From positions 1 through 6,361 of the forward strand of contig JAHIPG010000214.1 of assembly GCA_018894775.1 (NCBI GenBank): a DNA stretch of 6,361 bases, written 5' to 3'. This DNA is from Nanobdellota archaeon. GTDB taxonomy: Archaea > Nanobdellota > Nanobdellia > SCGC-AAA011-G17 > VGLX01. The notes beneath the pieces are model-generated. The model made no database searches. It was not told the DNA's origin and was given only the letters and a program-made list of their open reading frames with translations. The position numbers and the translations under genes are program-made. Of the stretch, positions 4,013-6,361 are shown piece after piece (position 1 is the stretch's first letter; each line of letters begins with the position of its first letter).

Positions 4013-6361
4013 TTATTCTGCTAATTTTTCCAGTTCTTTGATACTCTGAGACCTTAACATCAATTTATGTGCTTCTTCCGGACCATATTTGTCTATAACC
4101 TTAAGGAATGTAGGAATATGCTTCATATATTTAATGCCTGTAACCGCATGAGACATGTTCATAGGATAAAGGAAATCTCCAAGGCTCAAGTCATTTTCCT
4201 GCATCAATTCAATAATTTCGTCTGAATCTATCTTTTCTTTAGCATTTTTGTTGCATTCATTTAGTTTATCTATAAATTCTTCAGGGAGTGTAAGCGTACT
4301 GTATAGGTCTGATTCGTCATAGCTTAATACTGTTAATATACCCTCCAGCCTTTCTTCAGAGTATTTTTGCCTTTCTTCTATTCTTATTTTTAATTCAACC
4401 ATATCATCATAGGCTTCGAAAGTGTTTAGTGGATCATATCCTAAGGATAGCAGTCTTTTGGTTACAGGCCTTGCGTCCTCTTCATGGTTTAATACTTTCT
4501 TGTAGGTGAGGCCTATCTTATTGAGGTACTTTTCTTTTAGTTTTGGTTTATCCTGATATTTTTTTGTTATCTTTATGAAATTTTCTGCATTCTGGCCTGC
4601 TCTTATCATACCGTTCTTCAAAGATTCTACATATGATTTCCTTTTTTTCTTTGACAATCTTCTAGGATAATTTTCTATAAAATCTTTTGTGCAGTAAAAT
4701 CCGAAGGCTTCTGCCATAGTTTCAATGATTGTTGATAATTCTTCTTCGTATTCTTCTGATTTTGCTCTTAATCTATATAATTTTTTTATGTCCTCTTCTT
4801 CGATTGCTTTTATAGTGTCTTTGACGAGTTTGGCAGCTTTAGAATCTTCTAGTTTAGTTTCTAATAATCTTTTTTTGTTTATCTCATCGCCCTTTATGAC
4901 TTCATAATCCTCTTCTAGATTACATAGAGCATCGTAAAGGCCTTTCTTTCTGCATTCTTTTGCGAATTCACTTGTTCCAAGAAGTATTGCAGTTTCTGTC
5001 TGAAGCATGTCTATTAGGTCTTCTTTCATAGTGCCTTTTCTTCTGCCCTTCTTCTGCTTCTTCAATGTTATTTCAGAGCCACCTGTCTGATAGTTTAGAC
5101 TTCCTTTTTTGTATTCTTCTATAGCCATATTAGCTACACTATTTACATAATACACTGCTACACCTCTCCATTTGACAGGAGAATCTATCTGAGACACGTG
5201 TATTACTTCATGTGCTAGAACTTCTGTCCTTTCCCATAGTGCTGCTAGCTTATCCACTTTTTCTATATGTTTGAAGTCATCTTTTACTTCTACAGTACTT
5301 ATGAAATTAGTCTTTGCATAATCTCCTCTATCTGAATCAAATAAGAAACACACTCCTACGTTCTCGTTTACTCGGATTTCATATTTATCTTTTGAAAATT
5401 GTTGGGCAACTTCTTCTAATGTGGATTCCAGGTCTTCATCTGAAATTAATTCAGTTACGCTTTTTAGCTTACCATTCTTTTTTATTTCACTAACTTCTAT
5501 CCATCCTGAAATGCCATTAGAGAGATAGGCTGCTTCTTTAGGGAAATATTTTAGTGTGAAATCTTTCAGTTCTTTATTGATATTGTTCTCTACCAATACT
5601 TTAAGGGCTGTTGCGTATGAATTCTCTGTCACATAATTTTTTCCGTTTCTTTTTTTTGCAAGTTCTTTATAATGGGCTGGTGATTCCATCCATTTTTGAT
5701 TATGAAATTTGAATTGTAATTGCTTAGCGTCTTTTGATGATTTTTCTGTATCCTCTGTTAGACCTCTACTTAGCCCATGTAGTGATAGAATTTCTGTAAC
5801 ATCTTTTGCCAGTTGCCAATTTATCCCTAGTGCATGCAGTTGTTCGTCTAATTCTTTATAAGGGCTTTTAATATCATAGAATGATATCATTCCTAATATG
5901 GTTTCATCTTTTAGGATAAGTTCTCCGATTAGATTCCCTAATCCTTGAGTTGATTCTCCTTCAGTAAATTCTTGAGGATGCTCCATAGCATAGAAGCTTT
6001 TCTTTGTTGAAGCCATAAAGGGTTTTCCATCAGAGAGTCTTGCTTCGTCAAATGTGTACTTCAGGTCATTTATACTATTAGCTATATAGATAGCAAGTTC
6101 TATTTGGCTGCCATTTTTGTTCATAAAAGGCCACATGTTTCCATCAAACTCTAACTCTTCCAAAGCAGCATGCGCTTTTATGACATTTGATGTAAGAATG
6201 TGAGATTTATCTTCTTTTATCTTTTCAAACATGCTTTCATAGTCATTAAGTTTGTGTTCCATGATGCCTTTCAGTACGAATCCTTTCTCTAAGTCCTCCA
6301 TGCTTACTAGCAGATCTCCTACTTTAGCACAAATGTTAGCATATTTTTCTATATTCTTCAG
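4013..6361 (-). CDS. Large unrecognised protein with HEXXH zinc-metallopeptidase signature (probably 5' partial)
   Basis: I do not recognise this as a named family. The first Met in view is at 6301 (762 residues; numbering from there), but the frame stays open for 20 more codons to the edge, reading LKNIEKYANICAKVGDLLVS in a helix-like pattern. The nearest Shine-Dalgarno-like AGGAG is 14 nt from that Met, rather far. The true start is therefore probably off the window. Residues about 115-172 (GLGNLIGELIL, ILGMISFYD, then a helix) resemble the end of a GAF domain, weakly. HEVIH at 364-368, in ERTEVLAHEVIHVSQ, is a typical zincin helix with Glu365 as general base. ETMAEAF at 527-533 resembles the third-ligand helix of gluzincins such as the anthrax lethal-factor fold (Glu527 or Glu531). 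Glu395/Glu396 is an alternative third ligand. Residues about 405-525 are charged and helical. Basic clusters lie at 414-422 and 547-555. The remainder to 762 is charged and mostly helical. No signal or membrane segment is visible, so it is probably cytoplasmic. Substrate and role are unknown. Confidence 0.88.
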   Translation of the reverse strand: MKNIEKYANICAKVGDLLVSMEDLEKGFVLKGIMEHKLNDYESMFEKIKEDKSHILTSNVIKAHAALEELEFDGNMWPFMNKNGSQIELAIYIANSINDLKYTFDEARLSDGKPFMASTKKSFYAMEHPQEFTEGESTQGLGNLIGELILKDETILGMISFYDIKSPYKELDEQLHALGINWQLAKDVTEILSLHGLSRGLTEDTEKSSKDAKQLQFKFHNQKWMESPAHYKELAKKRNGKNYVTENSYATALKVLVENNINKELKDFTLKYFPKEAAYLSNGISGWIEVSEIKKNGKLKSVTELISDEDLESTLEEVAQQFSKDKYEIRVNENVGVCFLFDSDRGDYAKTNFISTVEVKDDFKHIEKVDKLAALWERTEVLAHEVIHVSQIDSPVKWRGVAVYYVNSVANMAIEEYKKGSLNYQTGGSEITLKKQKKGRRKGTMKEDLIDMLQTETAILLGTSEFAKECRKKGLYDALCNLEEDYEVIKGDEINKKRLLETKLEDSKAAKLVKDTIKAIEEEDIKKLYRLRAKSEEYEEELSTIIETMAEAFGFYCTKDFIENYPRRLSKKKRKSYVESLKNGMIRAGQNAENFIKITKKYQDKPKLKEKYLNKIGLTYKKVLNHEEDARPVTKRLLSLGYDPLNTFEAYDDMVELKIRIEERQKYSEERLEGILTVLSYDESDLYSTLTLPEEFIDKLNECNKNAKEKIDSDEIIELMQENDLSLGDFLYPMNMSHAVTGIKYMKHIPTFLKVIDKYGPEEAHKLMLRSQSIKELEKLAE
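4702..5227 (-). other. Putative zincin catalytic region (HEVIH to ETMAEAF)
   Basis: The HEVIH codons lie at 5198-5212, and the ETMAEAF codons at 4703-4723. Hydrophobic residues flank HEXXH as in real zincin active-site helices (VLA before, V after), which argues against a chance match. The two motifs are about 160 residues apart, versus roughly 45 in lethal-factor-like enzymes. If both bind the same zinc, the charged helical stretch between them (about residues 405-525) is an insertion. Assignment to a MEROPS family is not possible by eye. Confidence 0.6.

Noticed and set aside
4725..4907. Serine/leucine-rich + strand reading frame
   Set aside because: It is antisense to the Glu/Lys-rich helices of the metallopeptidase-like gene, which produce Ser/Leu/Phe-rich shadows.

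Overview
This is a 6.36 kb AT-rich chromosomal window with three protein-coding genes and almost no non-coding DNA. It starts inside an intein in gyrA (+ strand, 1-3060, 5' end off the window). A membrane-anchored SGNH/GDSL hydrolase (- strand, 3062-3946) meets gyrA tail to tail. A large charged protein with a zinc-metallopeptidase signature (- strand, 4013 to the right edge, probably 5'-truncated) follows. I see no tRNA, rRNA, CRISPR array, insertion sequence or attachment site.

Organism: coding is lysine- and isoleucine-rich with AGA/AGG and A/T-ending codons. The GyrA C-terminal sequence, the T-tract plus TATA-like element in the only real intergenic gap, and the lack of strong Shine-Dalgarno sites fit a small-genome AT-rich archaeon (for example a DPANN lineage of the Woesearchaeota type) that carries bacterial-type gyrase. 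An AT-rich candidate-phylum bacterium cannot be excluded. This placement is inference, since no phylogenetic marker was compared.

Left region (1-3060): positions 1-993 encode the C-terminal part of an intein: a LAGLIDADG endonuclease with two motifs, then the C-terminal splicing blocks ending in His-Asn. Position 994 begins the C-extein with Thr. The C-extein carries the rest of the GyrA breakage-reunion core and a six-bladed C-terminal domain with a GyrA box (QKRGGKG). By homology the insertion lies directly after the catalytic tyrosine, the same site as the mycobacterial GyrA inteins, so active gyrase would depend on splicing.

Middle region (3062-4012): the SGNH hydrolase has one N-terminal hydrophobic segment and all four catalytic blocks. 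Its stop codon is one base from the gyrA stop, and a hairpin plus T-run that could terminate gyrA lies inside its coding end. The 66 bp gap upstream of it holds a T-tract, a TATA-like element and a small duplication of the start-codon region.

Right region (4013-6361): a protein of at least 782 codons that I do not recognise as a named family. It has a possible GAF-like N-terminal part, an HEVIH zinc-peptidase motif, a long charged helical stretch with basic clusters, and a downstream ETMAEAF motif that looks like the third zinc ligand of a gluzincin. This is the least explained gene here. Nothing shows that the three genes work together: gyrA is on the opposite strand, and the two minus-strand genes probably have separate transcription signals.
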